Source of the DNA: Wenzhouxiangella sp042310355
Lineage (GTDB): Bacteria; Pseudomonadota; Gammaproteobacteria; Xanthomonadales; Wenzhouxiangellaceae
Length of the DNA stretch: 64,000 nt
Direction: 5' to 3'
Assembly: GCF_042310355.1 (NCBI RefSeq)
Contig: NZ_JBHJMR010000003.1
Span: 248,001-312,000 of the forward strand
Part shown: positions 48,557-57,162 of the stretch, piece after piece
Layout of the letters: each line of letters opens with the position of its first letter
How positions within the stretch are numbered: the stretch's first letter is position 1
Notes under the pieces: model-generated
The model's input: only the letters and a program-made list of their open reading frames with translations
The model's database searches: none
What the model was told of the DNA's origin: nothing
Program-made: the position numbers and the translations under genes

Positions 48557-49965
48557 TACCCGTGATCATGTCCGGCGGCGCCGGCACCCGGCTGTGGCCG
48601 GTGTCGCGCAAGGCGCATCCCAAGCCGTTCATGCGCCTGGCCGATGGGCAGACCCTGGCAGCCAGCACGATCCGTCGGGCGCTCGCCGTGGGCGATGCGC
48701 CCGTGACCCTGACGGTGACCGGCCGCGACTACTACTTTCTCACGCGCGACGAGTACCAGACCGTCGACAGCTCGGCCGACCACCGCTTCCTGCTCGAGCC
48801 GGAAGGGCGCAACACGGCGCCGGCCATCGCGGCGGCCGCGCTCTGGGCCGAGCAGCTCTACGGCCCCGAGACCCGCCTGCTGGTGATGCCGGCCGACCAC
48901 CTGATCCGCGATCTCGACGCCTTCGCGGCGGCCGTCGCCCGCGCCGACGCCCTGGCCCGGGACGGCTGGCTGACCTGCCTGGGTGTGACGCCGACGCACG
49001 CCGAGACCGGCTACGGATACATTCGTTCGGGCCAGTCCATCGGCGAGCAGGGGAAGGAAATCCGCGCTTTCGTGGAAAAGCCCGACCAGGAGACCGCGCG
49101 GCGCTACTTCGAGTCCGGCGAATACCTCTGGAATGCCGGCATGTTCTGCTTTCGGGCCGACGCCATTCTTGCCGCGCTCGAAGCGCATGCCGGTGACATC
49201 CTCGAGCAGGTGCGCGAGACCTGGGCTCAAACCGATCCGGATGCCGCACCGATCGAACTCGACGCCGAGCGCTTCGCCCGAGTGCGGCCCGACTCGATCG
49301 ATTTCGCCATCATGGAAAAGGCCGAGCGCCGGGCCGTCGTGCCGGTCGACTGCGGCTGGAGTGATATCGGCTCCTGGCAGGCCATCAGCGATCTCTACGA
49401 AACCGATGCGCTGGGCAACCGGGTGCAGGGCGAAGCGGTCCTGATCGACGCGCGCAACACCTTCGTGCAGGGCGACAAGCGCCTGGTGGCCGCCGTGGGC
49501 GTGGACAACCTGGTCATCGTCGATACCGGCGATGCCGTGCTGGTGGCCAGCCGCGATCGCGCCCAGGAGGTCAAGGCGGTGGTCGAGGAACTGACCCGCA
49601 AGAACGACCAGCTGGCGGTATTCCACAAGACGGTGCACCGGCCATGGGGCAGCTTCACCGTGCTCGAAGACGCCGACGACTGCAAGGTCAAGCGCCTGGT
49701 GGTCAAGCCCGGCGGCATCCTGTCGCTGCAGCGGCATCAGCACCGCAGCGAACACTGGACCGTCGTGGCCGGACAGGCGAAAGTCCGGGTCGGCGACGAA
49801 GAGCGGATCTACGGTCCCGACGAGACGGTCGAGATCCCCGTCGGCAGCCTGCATCGGCTGGAGAACCCCGGCAGCGATGACGTGCACATCATCGAGGTTC
49901 AGACCGGCAGCTATTTCGGCGAGGACGACATCGAGCGGCTCGAAGACATTTACGGCCGCAGCTGA
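48550..49965 (+). CDS. manC: Mannose-1-phosphate guanylyltransferase / mannose-6-phosphate isomerase
   Basis: The 471-residue bifunctional protein has the guanylyltransferase start PVIMSGGAGTRLWPVSRK and FVEKPDQETA in the first domain. The C-terminal cupin isomerase domain has HRPWGSFTVLEDADDCKVK and LSLQRHQHRSEHW. It supplies GDP-mannose for surface polysaccharides. Linkage to rmlACD suggests a rhamnose/mannose-containing polymer. The ATG at 48550 is in the overlap with rmlD. Confidence 0.96.
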   Translation: MLIPVIMSGGAGTRLWPVSRKAHPKPFMRLADGQTLAASTIRRALAVGDAPVTLTVTGRDYYFLTRDEYQTVDSSADHRFLLEPEGRNTAPAIAAAALWAEQLYGPETRLLVMPADHLIRDLDAFAAAVARADALARDGWLTCLGVTPTHAETGYGYIRSGQSIGEQGKEIRAFVEKPDQETARRYFESGEYLWNAGMFCFRADAILAALEAHAGDILEQVRETWAQTDPDAAPIELDAERFARVRPDSIDFAIMEKAERRAVVPVDCGWSDIGSWQAISDLYETDALGNRVQGEAVLIDARNTFVQGDKRLVAAVGVDNLVIVDTGDAVLVASRDRAQEVKAVVEELTRKNDQLAVFHKTVHRPWGSFTVLEDADDCKVKRLVVKPGGILSLQRHQHRSEHWTVVAGQAKVRVGDEERIYGPDETVEIPVGSLHRLENPGSDDVHIIEVQTGSYFGEDDIERLEDIYGRS

Positions 49966-49978
49966 CGAACGGAGAGCG

Positions 49979-50959
49979 ATGGCCATGGAAACGAGACGGA
50001 CGACCGGCCTGCGAGCCATGCAATGGGCTGCCATCGGGGCCGCAGTCGCGCTGTTTCTCGGAGCCTGCGCGGTCGATGCCCCGAAGCCTCGAGCGCCGGA
50101 GCCGGAAGCTGCGCCGAGCGTCGAAGCATCCAACGGGCGGGCCGATGCCCTGGCCTGGCGCGAGCGACGCTACGCGCGCCTGACCGAACCCTACGGCTGG
50201 CTCAGCCTGGTGGGGCTGGACTTCGTCGAAGACGGGCGCTGGCGCGTCGGTGTAGCCGATGATGCCGATATCTCCATGCCGGCCGGCCCCGACCACTGGG
50301 GCGAGTTGGTGGTGGAGGGTACACGGGCGCATTTCGAGCCCGCCTCGGATGCGGTCAGCGTGGACGGAAGAGCCGGCGTGCCCGGCATGCTGGTCCAGCC
50401 CGGCCGCGACGAGCCGGTCTGGGTGCAGGCCGCCGACGTACGCTTCCAGATCATCGAGCGCAAAGGCCGCCTGGGCGTTCGCACGCGCTGGCCGCGGGCC
50501 AGCACCCGCACGGACTTCAAGGGCCTGGACTACTTTCCGTTCGACCCCGAATGGCTCGTCGAGGCGCGCTTCGAGTACCACCCGCCGGGTACGACCATGC
50601 CCGTCGGCAGCGTGCTCGGCGATATCACCCAGGAGCCCAACCTGGGTGTGGCGGTTTTCGAATACCGCGGCGAGACCTACCGCCTGGAGGCCGTCGCCGA
50701 CGAAGACGACGAGGAGCTGTTCTTCGTCTTCGCCGACCGCACCACCGGCCGCGAGACCTACGGCGCCGGGCGCATGCTGTACGCGCCCATGCCCGATGAC
50801 AACGACTGCACGGTGCTGGACTTCAACCGCGCCTACAACCCGCCGTGCACCTTCACCGAATACTCCACCTGCCCCCTGCCGCCCCCGGAAAACCGCCTCG
50901 ACGTGCGCGTGACGGCCGGGGAAAAGGATTATGCGGGAGAGTCTGGCTATCTGAAGTAG
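49979..50959 (+). CDS. DUF1684 family lipoprotein
   Basis: The 326-residue protein has a lipoprotein signal (AAIGAAVALFLGAC), then a long beta-rich domain. Blocks typical of the DUF1684 family are YGWLSLVGLDFVEDGRWRVG, GLDYFPFDPEW and DFNRAYNPPCTFTEYSTCPLPP. The biochemical role of the family is unknown to me. It starts 14 nt after manC, possibly on the same transcript, but nothing else links it to sugar metabolism. Confidence 0.85.
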   Translation: MAMETRRTTGLRAMQWAAIGAAVALFLGACAVDAPKPRAPEPEAAPSVEASNGRADALAWRERRYARLTEPYGWLSLVGLDFVEDGRWRVGVADDADISMPAGPDHWGELVVEGTRAHFEPASDAVSVDGRAGVPGMLVQPGRDEPVWVQAADVRFQIIERKGRLGVRTRWPRASTRTDFKGLDYFPFDPEWLVEARFEYHPPGTTMPVGSVLGDITQEPNLGVAVFEYRGETYRLEAVADEDDEELFFVFADRTTGRETYGAGRMLYAPMPDDNDCTVLDFNRAYNPPCTFTEYSTCPLPPPENRLDVRVTAGEKDYAGESGYLK

Positions 50960-50974
50960 CGCGAATAGTAAATC

Positions 50975-51056
50975 GGAACCACCGAAGACACCGAAGACAC
51001 CGAAGGCACCAAAAATCCATTCACTTCGGTGTCATTCGGTGTTTTCGGTGGTTTCC
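50975..51056. repeat. Iterated inverted repeat, 9-nt unit (copy 1)
   Basis: The left arm (50975-51010) has units accgaagac, accgaagac, accgaaggc after ggaacc. The right arm (51023-51056) reads acttcggtgtcattcgg, then tgttttcggtggtttcc. The spacer is about 12 nt. It begins 16 nt after the DUF1684 stop and ends 18 nt before the stop of the convergent crotonase gene, a terminator position for both. Confidence 0.94.
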
Positions 51057-51073
51057 CGGTTTTGTTGATTGTT

Positions 51074-51856
51074 TTACTTGCCTCGAAACTCCGGAGCACG
51101 CTTTTCGAGGAAGGCGCCGGTGCCTTCCTGCATGTCCTCGGTGGCGCAGCACAGGGCGAAGCGGGCGGTTTCCAGCGCCAGGGCGGTATTCATGTCGGTA
51201 TCGGCGCCCTGGTTGATCGCCTGCAGGATGCCGCGCACCGCCTCCGGCGCCGCCGCGGCCAGCTGATCCGCCAGCCGGCTGACACTCGTCTCCAGTTCCT
51301 CCTGCTCGACCACGCGGTTGACGATGCCCAGCTGCTCGGCCCGTTCGGCCTTGATCGGCTCCCCGGTCAGGGCCATCTCCAGCGCCCGGGTCGTGCCCGC
51401 GAGGCGCAGCAGCCGCTGCGTGCCGCCAAAGCCCGGCATGATGCCCAGCTTGATTTCCGGCAGGCCCAGGCGGGCGTTGCTGGAGGCAATGCGCAGGTGG
51501 CAACCCAGGGCCAGCTCCATCCCGCCGCCGAGGGCGAAACCGTTGATCGCGGCGATAACCGGCTTGTCGAAGCTCTGGATCAGGCTCATGAGGTTCTGCC
51601 CCATGGCCGAAAAGGCGCGTGCTTCAATCGCCGACTGCTGGCGAATCTCGCCGATGTCGGCGCCGGCCACGAAAGCCTTCTCGCCCGAGCCGGTAATCAC
51701 GATCACCCGCACGGCGTCGTCGCCGTGGGCCTCGATCATAGCCTGCTGCAATTCCAGCAGGGTCTGCCGGTTGAGCGCGTTGAGCTTGTCGGGGCGGTTG
51801 ACGGTGATCGTGCGAACGGCGTCGCGGTCGGTGACTATGAGGTTTTCGTAGGCCAT
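51074..51856 (-). CDS. Enoyl-CoA hydratase
   Basis: The 260-residue crotonase-family enzyme has AFVAGADIGEI (oxyanion-hole residues) and INGFALGGGMELALGCHLRIAS. The catalytic Glu block LGLPEIKLGIMPGFGGTQRL contains both Glu positions of true enoyl-CoA hydratases. It likely hydrates short enoyl-CoAs in beta-oxidation or a related pathway. It fits with the ETF-QO gene elsewhere in the window. Confidence 0.93.
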   Translation of the reverse strand: MAYENLIVTDRDAVRTITVNRPDKLNALNRQTLLELQQAMIEAHGDDAVRVIVITGSGEKAFVAGADIGEIRQQSAIEARAFSAMGQNLMSLIQSFDKPVIAAINGFALGGGMELALGCHLRIASSNARLGLPEIKLGIMPGFGGTQRLLRLAGTTRALEMALTGEPIKAERAEQLGIVNRVVEQEELETSVSRLADQLAAAAPEAVRGILQAINQGADTDMNTALALETARFALCCATEDMQEGTGAFLEKRAPEFRGK

Positions 51857-51919
51857 GGATGTTCGGCTCCCGGTTGGATTGGTTGGAGCCGGATAGTTTA
51901 AGGGCTGGGGAAGGGTAAA

Positions 51920-52120
51920 AAGGAAGGTTTCAGGGTTCAGGTTTCAGGTTTCAGGCGACGACGTCTGCGCCTTGCGGGGCGGCTGCGCCGCGATTCGAAG
52001 ATGCCGACGGGGATGCCGCACTTTCCTTTCGATCTCGCACGGGCGGACCGCGGCGAAGCCGCCCCGCAATGCTCTCGGCTGCCGCCTGAAACCTGAACCC
52101 TGAACCCTGAAACCTTCCTT
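51920..52120. repeat. Iterated inverted repeat, 7-nt unit (copy 2), with inner GC stem
   Basis: The left arm (51920-51957) is aaggaaggtttcaggg, ttcaggtttcaggtttcagg. The right arm (52083-52120) is its near-perfect complement, cctgaaacctgaaccc and so on. Inside the loop ttgcggggcggc (51972-51983) pairs with gccgccccgcaa (52058-52069). The right end touches the stop codon of the minus-strand gene 52121-52363, giving TGAAAGGAAGGTTTCAGG on the minus strand. Confidence 0.94.
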
Positions 52121-52363
52121 TCATCCTCCGTTAACCACCTTCACAATCAACCACCCCGCAACCCCCAATGTGGCGCCCCCCGCCAGGAGCAGACCCACCG
52201 CCGGCGCCAGCGGCGCCATCTCGGCCAGCAGGGCGCTGGCGTGGGGCAGGGCGTTGGAAAGGCATTCCGAGTTCGCAATCGCGCTGATCAGCCCCTCGCC
52301 GATTCCGGCCAGGGCGGCCGGAATCATGAGCAGCAGGATGACGATGGTCAGTAGCAGATGCAT
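52121..52363 (-). CDS. Small membrane protein at the end of the psp operon
   Basis: The 80-residue product has two hydrophobic segments (LLLTIVILLLMIPAALAGIGE and APAVGLLLAGGATLGVAGWLIVKVV). No family was recognised. It follows pspC by 36 nt on the same strand, so it may be a fourth psp gene. The gene position is comparable to that of small pspD-type proteins, but the sequence gives no proof. Confidence 0.65.
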   Translation of the reverse strand: MHLLLTIVILLLMIPAALAGIGEGLISAIANSECLSNALPHASALLAEMAPLAPAVGLLLAGGATLGVAGWLIVKVVNGG

Positions 52364-52399
52364 GGCGGCGGCTCCCTCGACGCGCTCGCAGCGGGCCGG

Positions 52400-52795
52400 T
52401 CAGTCGCGCAGCTCGCGGTCGATGCGGTACTCGTTCGAGGTCAGCCAGGCCTCCATTCGCTGCAGGCGCTTGTCGAGTTCGCGGAAACGGTGGTTGAGGC
52501 TGCTGACCCCGTCTTTGGGGCCCTTGCGCACTTCCTGCCAGAAGGCTTCTTCGCGCTCGTCGCGATAAAGATTGGCGGGGCGCTTCGGCAGCAGGATCCA
52601 CAGCGCGATGTAACCGACGACCATCACCGCGGTAAACGGGATGGCCAGCAGCACGGTGATAACGCGCAGCGCGGTCAGGTTGAAACCGGCCCAGTCGGCG
52701 ACGCCGGCGCAGACCCCGCCCAGGAAGCTGCGCTGCTTGTTTCGATACAGGCGATTGCGGCTGGGGCGATCGTGTTCGTCGTATCGGCGGTTCAT
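52400..52795 (-). CDS. pspC: Phage shock protein C
   Basis: The 131-residue protein has the PspC domain: LYRNKQRSFLGGVCAGVADWAG followed by a transmembrane stretch (VITVLLAIPFTAVMVVGYIALWILL). It ends with a charged helical region (LNHRFRELDKRLQRMEAWL). PspB and PspC sense inner-membrane stress and release PspA. The ATG overlaps the pspB stop (ATGA). Confidence 0.93.
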   Translation of the reverse strand: MNRRYDEHDRPSRNRLYRNKQRSFLGGVCAGVADWAGFNLTALRVITVLLAIPFTAVMVVGYIALWILLPKRPANLYRDEREEAFWQEVRKGPKDGVSSLNHRFRELDKRLQRMEAWLTSNEYRIDRELRD

Positions 52796-53019
52796 GTGCG
52801 GTCTCTCCATTTGGGGCTGTCGGCGTCGAGAATGCGCTCGAGGGTGCGAATGCGGTCCTCCATCTTGTGCGCGTTCTCGTGCAGTTCTTCCATCAGCGCC
52901 TCGTCCTTGCTGTTGAGGCGCCGGTTGGCCGAATTGCGCGTGGCGTAATGCAGGATCAGCCAGATCGGCGCCACGATCACCATGAAGACGATCAGCGGCA
53001 CGAATAGCAACTCACCCAT
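52792..53019 (-). CDS. pspB: Phage shock protein B
   Basis: The 75-residue protein has one N-terminal membrane helix (LLFVPLIVFMVIVAPIWLILHY) and a coiled C-terminus (ALMEELHENAHKMEDRIRTLERIL), as in PspB. It works with PspC in the membrane. It lies 6 nt after pspA and overlaps pspC by 4 nt. Confidence 0.94.
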   Translation of the reverse strand: MGELLFVPLIVFMVIVAPIWLILHYATRNSANRRLNSKDEALMEELHENAHKMEDRIRTLERILDADSPKWRDRT

Positions 53020-53025
53020 GGCGGA

Positions 53026-53691
53026 TTACTCCTTGTTGCGGCGCGACTTGAGCTCGGCGAGCGCCTCCTCGACCCGATCATCGCGCTCGAGCTGGTCGAA
53101 CTCCGAAGTCAGGGACTGGCCCTTGCGGCCCATGTCCAGGGCTTCGGCTTCCGATTCGATGCGCTCGATGCGTTCTTCGGCGGCATCGAAGCGGTACAGC
53201 ATCTCGTCGATCTTGCCGTTGTGAACGTGCTTTTTGGTCTTGAGGGTGTGGTTGGCCGAGCGGTGACGCATCACCAGGGCCCGCTGGCGGTTGCGCGCGT
53301 CGGTCAGCTTTGCCTGCAGCTTGCCGATGTTGTCGTCGTACTTGGCCAGCTGCTCCTGGTATTGCTCCAGTTCTTCGTGCAGGTAGCCGATTCGGTCGCC
53401 CAGCGCGGTTTTCTCGGCCAGCGCGGCGCGGGCCAGGTCCTCGCGATTCTTCTCCAGCGCGAGTTCTGCCTTGCGTTCCCAGTCAATCTGCTGCTGTTCC
53501 AGGCGCTTGAGCAGGCGGGCGCGCTCCTTCTTCTCGGCAATGCACTTGGCCGTGGCCGAACGAATCTCGACCAGGGTGTCTTCCATTTCCTGGATCATCA
53601 GGCGGATCATCTTCTCCGGATCCTCCGCCTTTTCCAGAGCGGAATTGAGGTTGGCGTTGATGATGTCGCCCATGCGGGAAAAAATGCCCAT
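53026..53691 (-). CDS. pspA: Phage shock protein A
   Basis: The 221-residue protein is coiled-coil through most of its length and starts MGIFSRMGDIINANLNSALE, the typical PspA/IM30 N-terminus. It forms ESCRT-III-like assemblies that stabilise damaged inner membrane, and inhibits PspF. It is the first gene of the psp operon. An AGGAG Shine-Dalgarno sits 9 nt before the ATG. Confidence 0.97.
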   Translation of the reverse strand: MGIFSRMGDIINANLNSALEKAEDPEKMIRLMIQEMEDTLVEIRSATAKCIAEKKERARLLKRLEQQQIDWERKAELALEKNREDLARAALAEKTALGDRIGYLHEELEQYQEQLAKYDDNIGKLQAKLTDARNRQRALVMRHRSANHTLKTKKHVHNGKIDEMLYRFDAAEERIERIESEAEALDMGRKGQSLTSEFDQLERDDRVEEALAELKSRRNKE

Positions 53692-53736
53692 TTTTCGTGT
53701 CTCCTGTGCGATCGGGTTGTTGCTTGCCCGGTATGA

Positions 53737-53752
53737 AGCAAACTCTGTGCCA
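53737..53752 (-). promoter_or_regulatory. Sigma-54 promoter of the psp operon
   Basis: On the minus strand TGGCAC (53752-53747), 5 nt, TTGCT (53741-53737) is a perfect match to the -24/-12 consensus. Transcription would start near 53726, about 35 nt before pspA. Psp operons are known to be driven by sigma-54 with the enhancer protein PspF; pspF itself is not in the window. Confidence 0.9.
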
Positions 53753-53806
53753 ATGCGGGTCAGTCGGAAAAAACAATGACTTGCGCGCGCCGCTCCGGCA
53801 GCATAT

Positions 53807-53840
53807 GGTGTATTTGGCCTTTCATTTGGTAAATACTGCC
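53807..53840. promoter_or_regulatory. Dyad, candidate PspF enhancer site
   Basis: ggtgtattt and aaatactgcc form an imperfect inverted repeat with a 15-nt centre, about 55-90 nt upstream of the -24 box. That is the place for a PspF upstream activating sequence. The base match to known PspF sites was not checked. Confidence 0.4.
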
Positions 53841-54008
53841 TTTACGGGCTCAGGAACCCGTACGCGCTTTGATGGTCAATGGGTGGTGACAAGGGCCCTG
53901 TAGCGGGCCGCTGCATTCCCGGGGCCCCGTGGCCACGGGCAGGGCGGTCGGGTACAATGCCCGCTTTCGCAATTTCCGCTTTCAACGACTTCCCTTAACG
54001 GAGGCAAC

Positions 54009-54734
54009 ATGCAGAAGTGCTTTCTCGCGGCGACGATGGCCTTGATTCTGGCCGCGCCGGCTGTAGCCCAGGACCTGGAAAGTGAAGAGGGCCAGCTCGG
54101 CTATTCCATCGGTTATGAATTCGGTGCCGAGCTTCGCAGTTACGACATCAGTGTCGATCTCGAGGCCGTTATCCAGGCCATGCGCGACGCCTACAACGAG
54201 CAGGAACCCGCGGTCGACATGCAGATCATGCGCGAGCGCATGACCGAGCTGCAGGAAAGGCTGCGGCAGGAACGCATGGAGGCCTTCGAGGCTCTCGCCG
54301 AGGAGAACCAGGCCAAGGCCGAGGAATTCCTGGCCGAGAACCGCAGCAAGAACAACATCGTTGCCTTGCCCAGCGGCGTGCAGTACCGCGTGATCGAAGA
54401 GGGTGAAGGGGAACGTCCCAGCCTCGAGGACACCGTGACGGTCAACTATCGCGGCTCCAAGATCGATGGCCGGGAGTTCGACAGCTCCTTCCGCCGCGGC
54501 ACACCGGCCGTGTTCGAGGTCAACTCGGTCATCGAGGGCTGGCAGGAAGTGCTGCCCCTGATGAAGGAAGGGGCCGAATGGCAGGTCTTCCTGCCGCCCG
54601 AGCTGGCATTCGGCGTGCGCGGCGATCCGCCGATCATCGGCCCCAACGAGGCGCTCAAGTTCGATATCAAGCTCGAGCAGATCGGCGCACCGGAAGACTA
54701 CGAAGCACCGACCCAGGCGCCCGGGCAACAATAG
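54009..54734 (+). CDS. fkpA: FkpA-like periplasmic FKBP peptidyl-prolyl isomerase
   Basis: The 241-residue protein has a signal peptide (FLAATMALILAAPAVAQ), then an FkpA-type N-terminal dimerisation domain (QLGYSIGYEFGAEL). The C-terminal FKBP domain has VTVNYRGSKIDGREFDSSF, VIEGWQEVLPLMKEGAEWQVFLPPELAFG. It helps fold envelope proteins. A TACAAT box is at 53952-53957. It is divergent from the psp operon. Confidence 0.94.
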   Translation: MQKCFLAATMALILAAPAVAQDLESEEGQLGYSIGYEFGAELRSYDISVDLEAVIQAMRDAYNEQEPAVDMQIMRERMTELQERLRQERMEAFEALAEENQAKAEEFLAENRSKNNIVALPSGVQYRVIEEGEGERPSLEDTVTVNYRGSKIDGREFDSSFRRGTPAVFEVNSVIEGWQEVLPLMKEGAEWQVFLPPELAFGVRGDPPIIGPNEALKFDIKLEQIGAPEDYEAPTQAPGQQ

Positions 54735-54758
54735 GAAACCTTCGGTAAGGAACCTTCG

Positions 54759-54959
54759 ATGAGCGACCCGGCACGGCCGATTCCGGAAGTCGAGTCGCCC
54801 TGCATCGGGACCTGTACCCTGGGTCCCGGTGACTTGTGCGTGGGTTGCTTCCGTTCCGCCACGGAGATCACCGGCTGGCTGGGGTACTCGCCCGAGCAGC
54901 GCCGGGAAATCATGCAGGCCCTGCCGGCCCGGGCGGATCGGCTGTTCGATGAAGGCTGA
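54759..54959 (+). CDS. DUF1289 protein
   Basis: The 66-residue protein has four Cys in the DUF1289 pattern SPCIGTCTLGPGDLCVGCFRS, probably a metal site, then EITGWLGYSPEQRREIM. The role of the family is not known to me. It overlaps the NUDIX gene by 11 nt, so the two are likely co-translated. Confidence 0.92.
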   Translation: MSDPARPIPEVESPCIGTCTLGPGDLCVGCFRSATEITGWLGYSPEQRREIMQALPARADRLFDEG

Positions 54960-55545
54960 AGTCGCGCCGTCGCTTCTGGCGGCGCGGCTGCATCCTCCCG
55001 ACACCCCGCACGAAGACCTTCCCCTGGGCGGTTTTCGCCCCGTTCACGATCGCTGGAACCCGCGTCCGGCGGCCGTGCTCATTCCGATCGTGGCGTTCCC
55101 CGAGCCAGCCGTGGTGCTGACCGTGCGCAGCCGCCGGATGTCACTGCACGCCGGCCAGGTGGCCTTGCCCGGTGGGCGCCGGGAATCCGACGAGCCGTTT
55201 CCGCTGGTGACCGCCTTGCGCGAGACCAGCGAGGAGATCGGCGTCGATGCCGCCGCCGTCTCGGTTCACGGCCTGCTCGATCGCTTCGACACCATCACCG
55301 GCTATCGCATCGTGCCCGTGGTCGCCACGATCGACGGCGCACCGCGCTTGACGCCCTGTCCGAACGAGGTCGAGACGATTTTCACCTTGCCCCTGTCGGT
55401 CGTCCTCGATCCCGATTCCTACCGGCACCATCGGGTGACCCGCGGTGGTCACGGCCATGACCTGGTCACCATTCCGCATCACCGCTGGATGATCTGGGGT
55501 GCCACCGCAGCCATACTGCACCAGCTGTGCAAGAAGCTCGGCTGA
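54949..55545 (+). CDS. nudL: NUDIX CoA pyrophosphatase-like hydrolase
   Basis: The 198-residue protein has the NUDIX box GGRRESDEPF...LRETSEEIGV. Just before it is SRRMSLHAGQVALPGG, the extra signature of the CoA pyrophosphatase (NudL/YeaB) group. It probably cleaves CoA or other dinucleotide-type substrates. The start at 54949 is inside the DUF1289 gene end. It ends exactly at the stop of the convergent antiporter gene. Confidence 0.88.
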   Translation: MKAEVAPSLLAARLHPPDTPHEDLPLGGFRPVHDRWNPRPAAVLIPIVAFPEPAVVLTVRSRRMSLHAGQVALPGGRRESDEPFPLVTALRETSEEIGVDAAAVSVHGLLDRFDTITGYRIVPVVATIDGAPRLTPCPNEVETIFTLPLSVVLDPDSYRHHRVTRGGHGHDLVTIPHHRWMIWGATAAILHQLCKKLG

Positions 55546-57057
55546 TCAGTCGTCCTCGCGCAGGCCGAACATCAGCTCCACCGATCGCTTGTCTTCCGGC
55601 TTGACCATGACGTGCACATGGTCGCCTGCCTGCAGCAGGGTGTCGGGGGTGACCGGCAGGGCCTCCTTGCCGCGGACCACCAGCAGGATGTCGGCGCCGG
55701 TGGGGAGCGGCAGCATGCGCGCCGGCTGACCGGTCACCAGGGCGGCCGGGTGCAGGTTGAACGAGATGATCTGCACCGGCAGGCTGTCGATGGCGTTGAT
55801 TTCCAGCACCGGGGCGGGGCGCTCGACACTGCCGCGCTCGACGCCGAACAGGGACACGGCCCAGCGCACGGTCGCGCCGGGAATGATCGCGTTGACCACG
55901 ACCACGAAAAACACCAGGTGGAACAAGGTCATGGCACCCTCGACACCCGCCATCACCGGGTAGGTGGCGAGCAGGATGGGCACCGCGCCGCGCAGCCCCA
56001 CCCAGGAGATGAAAGCGGTCTCGCGCGCGGTGTATCGAAACGGCAGCAGGCACAGGGCGACGGCCAGCGGACGGGCGAACAGCGCCAGCGCGAGCGCGAG
56101 CAGCAGACCGCGCCAGCCGAATGACATCAGGATCTGCGGTACCGCCAGTAGCCCCAGCACCAGGAACATCGTGATCTGGGCCAGCCAGGCGAGGGCGTCG
56201 TGCACGCGCAGGATGCCGGAGCGGTAGGGCAGGCGACGGTTGCCCAGCATCAGGGCGGCCACGTAGACGGCGAGGAAGCCCGAACCCATGAACAGGGTGG
56301 GCACACCGAAGGCGAGCAGGGCCAGCGCCAGGGTCAGGGCCGGGTAGAGCCCGGCGGCGGGTACCCGGATGCGCGAGAGCAATTGCGCGCCGAGCCAGCC
56401 GATGCCGAGCCCCGCAACGAGACCGATCACCAGCTGCAGCGCGACGTGACCGAGAAAGCCCGGCAGGCTGAAGGGTTCGCTGCCGACCAGTTGTGCGGTC
56501 AGTGTCAGCGTCAGAATCACGGCCATCGGATCGTTGAGGCCTGATTCCAGCTCCAGGGTGGCGCCCACGCGACGCCGAAGCTGAACCCCCGAGCCGCGCA
56601 GTGTCGAGAATACGGCGGCCGCGTCGGTCGACGAGACGATCGCGCCGAGCAGCAGCGCCAGCATCCAGTTCAGGCCCAGCCACCAGGCCGTCAGGGCCAC
56701 CAGGCCGGCGGTTCCGACGACCGCCAGCGTGGCCAGGATCGAGGCCGGCAGCAGGTGTTCGCGAACCTGTCGGAAGGGCGTGTTCAAGCCGCCGTCGAAC
56801 AGGATCAGAACCAGGCCCATGGTGCCGATGCGAAAGGCCAGTTCGAAGTCGATCAGCTCGTGGCCGAAGCGCGAGCCGACGAGCAGCCCGATAAGCAGGA
56901 AGACCAGCACGATAGGAATGCCGATGCGTTCCGACGGCCGGCTGAAGAGCACGCTCAGGACCAGCAGGAGCCCGGCGGCCGTCATCGCCAATGCGGTACT
57001 TGCCGGTTCCGACTCGAACACGCGTTTGCACTCCCGATTCCGACAATAGATCATCAT
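55546..57057 (-). CDS. nhaP2: K+/H+ antiporter (NhaP2/CvrA type)
   Basis: The protein of about 503 residues has some 12 membrane segments with CPA1-type motifs (LILFDGGLNTPFRQVREHLLP, GAIVSSTDAAAVFSTLRG, LESGLNDPMAVILTL). A cytoplasmic TrkA-C-like domain follows (GADILLVVRGKEALPVTPDTLLQAGDHVHVMV). This order is that of NhaP2-type K+/H+ antiporters that adjust K+ and pH. The start is one of two adjacent ATGs at 57057/57054, or a later Met (MTAAGLLL). Confidence 0.9.
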   Translation of the reverse strand: MMIYCRNRECKRVFESEPASTALAMTAAGLLLVLSVLFSRPSERIGIPIVLVFLLIGLLVGSRFGHELIDFELAFRIGTMGLVLILFDGGLNTPFRQVREHLLPASILATLAVVGTAGLVALTAWWLGLNWMLALLLGAIVSSTDAAAVFSTLRGSGVQLRRRVGATLELESGLNDPMAVILTLTLTAQLVGSEPFSLPGFLGHVALQLVIGLVAGLGIGWLGAQLLSRIRVPAAGLYPALTLALALLAFGVPTLFMGSGFLAVYVAALMLGNRRLPYRSGILRVHDALAWLAQITMFLVLGLLAVPQILMSFGWRGLLLALALALFARPLAVALCLLPFRYTARETAFISWVGLRGAVPILLATYPVMAGVEGAMTLFHLVFFVVVVNAIIPGATVRWAVSLFGVERGSVERPAPVLEINAIDSLPVQIISFNLHPAALVTGQPARMLPLPTGADILLVVRGKEALPVTPDTLLQAGDHVHVMVKPEDKRSVELMFGLREDD

Positions 57058-57162
57058 AACCGCTGCCGATGACAGCGCGAATGCCTTGCCGCGCCGTTCG
57101 CCCGCCGTGGCCGGCGGGGCGGTAAACTCGCAGTCTGATTTCAAGCAGAGGACGCCAGCGGA

